From the IMG/VR virus record IMGVR_UViG_3300043786_001515, positions 1 through 21,810 of that record: a stretch of 21,810 nucleotides of DNA, one strand, 5' to 3'. The position numbers and the translations under genes were made by a program. Below the pieces are notes generated by a model. It did no database searches and was not told the DNA's origin. It saw only the letters and a program-made list of their open reading frames with translations. Positions 21,344 to 21,810 of the stretch are shown here, piece by piece. This DNA comes from a virus. Every line of letters begins with the position of its first letter. Position 1 is the first letter of the stretch.

Positions 21344-21807
21344 CCGGGCGCAACGGCCACGAGCTGGCCCGCGAGATCGAGGAGGACAGCCCACCCTCAC
21401 CCCCTCCGAGCCTGGAGCGCCTGGCGTACCAGGTGCGGGAGGAGCGGACGGAGCGGCTCCGGCAGCACGGCCTACAGCAGCACCAGATCGCCGGCCTGGC
21501 CGCCGAGGTCGGGGAGCTGTCGGGGCTGGTGAGAAACAGCGAGGAGGCGCGGGCCGAGGACATGCGCGTCATCCGCAAGGCGCTGGGGGACCTCGCGGAG
21601 GGGCAGGGCAGGATCGCCGCCGAGCTGGCCACGAGGGCGCGCCAGGACTCGCTCCACGAGGAGGCGATCACGGGCATCCACAAGACGGTGGACGCGACGA
21701 AGGCAGACCTCGCGGTGGCGCGGGCGAAATGGCTCGGCTGGCGCTCGCTGGCGGCAGGGATCGGATGGGGCGCCCTGGAGGCGCTGAAGCACTGGATCGG
21801 AGGCTGA
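21340..21807 (+). CDS. Coiled-coil protein with C-terminal hydrophobic segment
   Basis: The 155-residue product starts at GTG 21340 in a GTGA overlap. Residues 1-25 are polar with SPPSPPPS. Residues about 25-125 are a long charged helix or coiled coil (LAYQVREERTERLRQHGL, IRKALGDLAEGQGRIAAELA). Residues about 131-155 (LGWRSLAAGIGWGALEALKH) are a short hydrophobic end that may be a membrane anchor. This layout, and the place after the fibre genes, recall XhlA-type holin partners or other lysis accessories, but the hydrophobic end is weak and an internal virion role is also possible. The lysis genes would be expected just outside the window. Confidence 0.5.
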   Translation: MTGRNGHELAREIEEDSPPSPPPSLERLAYQVREERTERLRQHGLQQHQIAGLAAEVGELSGLVRNSEEARAEDMRVIRKALGDLAEGQGRIAAELATRARQDSLHEEAITGIHKTVDATKADLAVARAKWLGWRSLAAGIGWGALEALKHWIGG

Positions 21808-21810
21808 GCA

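Overview
This is the virion-structure segment of a tailed phage or prophage with a contractile (myovirus-type) tail, laid out like the late region of Mu-like phages. Almost every base is coding. All genes but one run on the + strand, and most neighbours overlap or touch at ATGA, GTGA or TGATG junctions, which points to one long, translationally coupled late operon. Base composition is high in G+C (73% in one 60-base sample from the wedge gene, counted by hand). The host is therefore a high-GC bacterium, but its taxon cannot be fixed from these genes. No integrase, transposase, repressor, terminase, tRNA, rRNA or CRISPR array is visible, so lysogeny cannot be judged from the window alone.

Layout. 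Positions 1-3358 hold the head genes: the end of an upstream gene, a small ORF, a Mu gpI-like protease with a probable nested scaffold, the major capsid protein and four small head or decoration candidates. Positions 3358-5280 hold head-tail joining and tail-completion genes: a decoration-like domain fused to a DUF1320/gp36-like connector, a gpG-like morphogenesis protein, a likely tail terminator and a small unknown. Positions 5262-9429 hold sheath, tube, tail-assembly chaperones with a clear -1 programmed frameshift signal, and the tape measure. Positions 9426-11632 hold baseplate hub and spike genes plus one hydrophobic unknown. Positions 11636-12894 hold two appendage-type genes.

Positions 12901-13479 carry the only minus-strand gene, a lower-GC gene for a single-span membrane protein with a possible SH3-like tail, inserted in the late operon like a moron. 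Positions 13578-15732 resume with the baseplate wedge trio (gp25/W-like, J-like, gpI-like). Positions 15740-21132 are an unusually rich receptor-binding or appendage cassette: a small beta-sandwich protein, a glycine-rich adhesin, a LamG-like protein, an unknown, a BppU-like N-terminal domain protein, a collagen-like fibre and a large 476-residue fibre or virion protein. The window ends with a small unknown and a coiled-coil protein with a C-terminal hydrophobic segment, possibly the start of the lysis region.

The points most worth attention are the frameshift signal with a possible pseudoknot, the decoration-connector fusion with its free-standing paralogue upstream, the antisense moron that splits the baseplate genes, and the variety of adhesin architectures in the last 6 kb.
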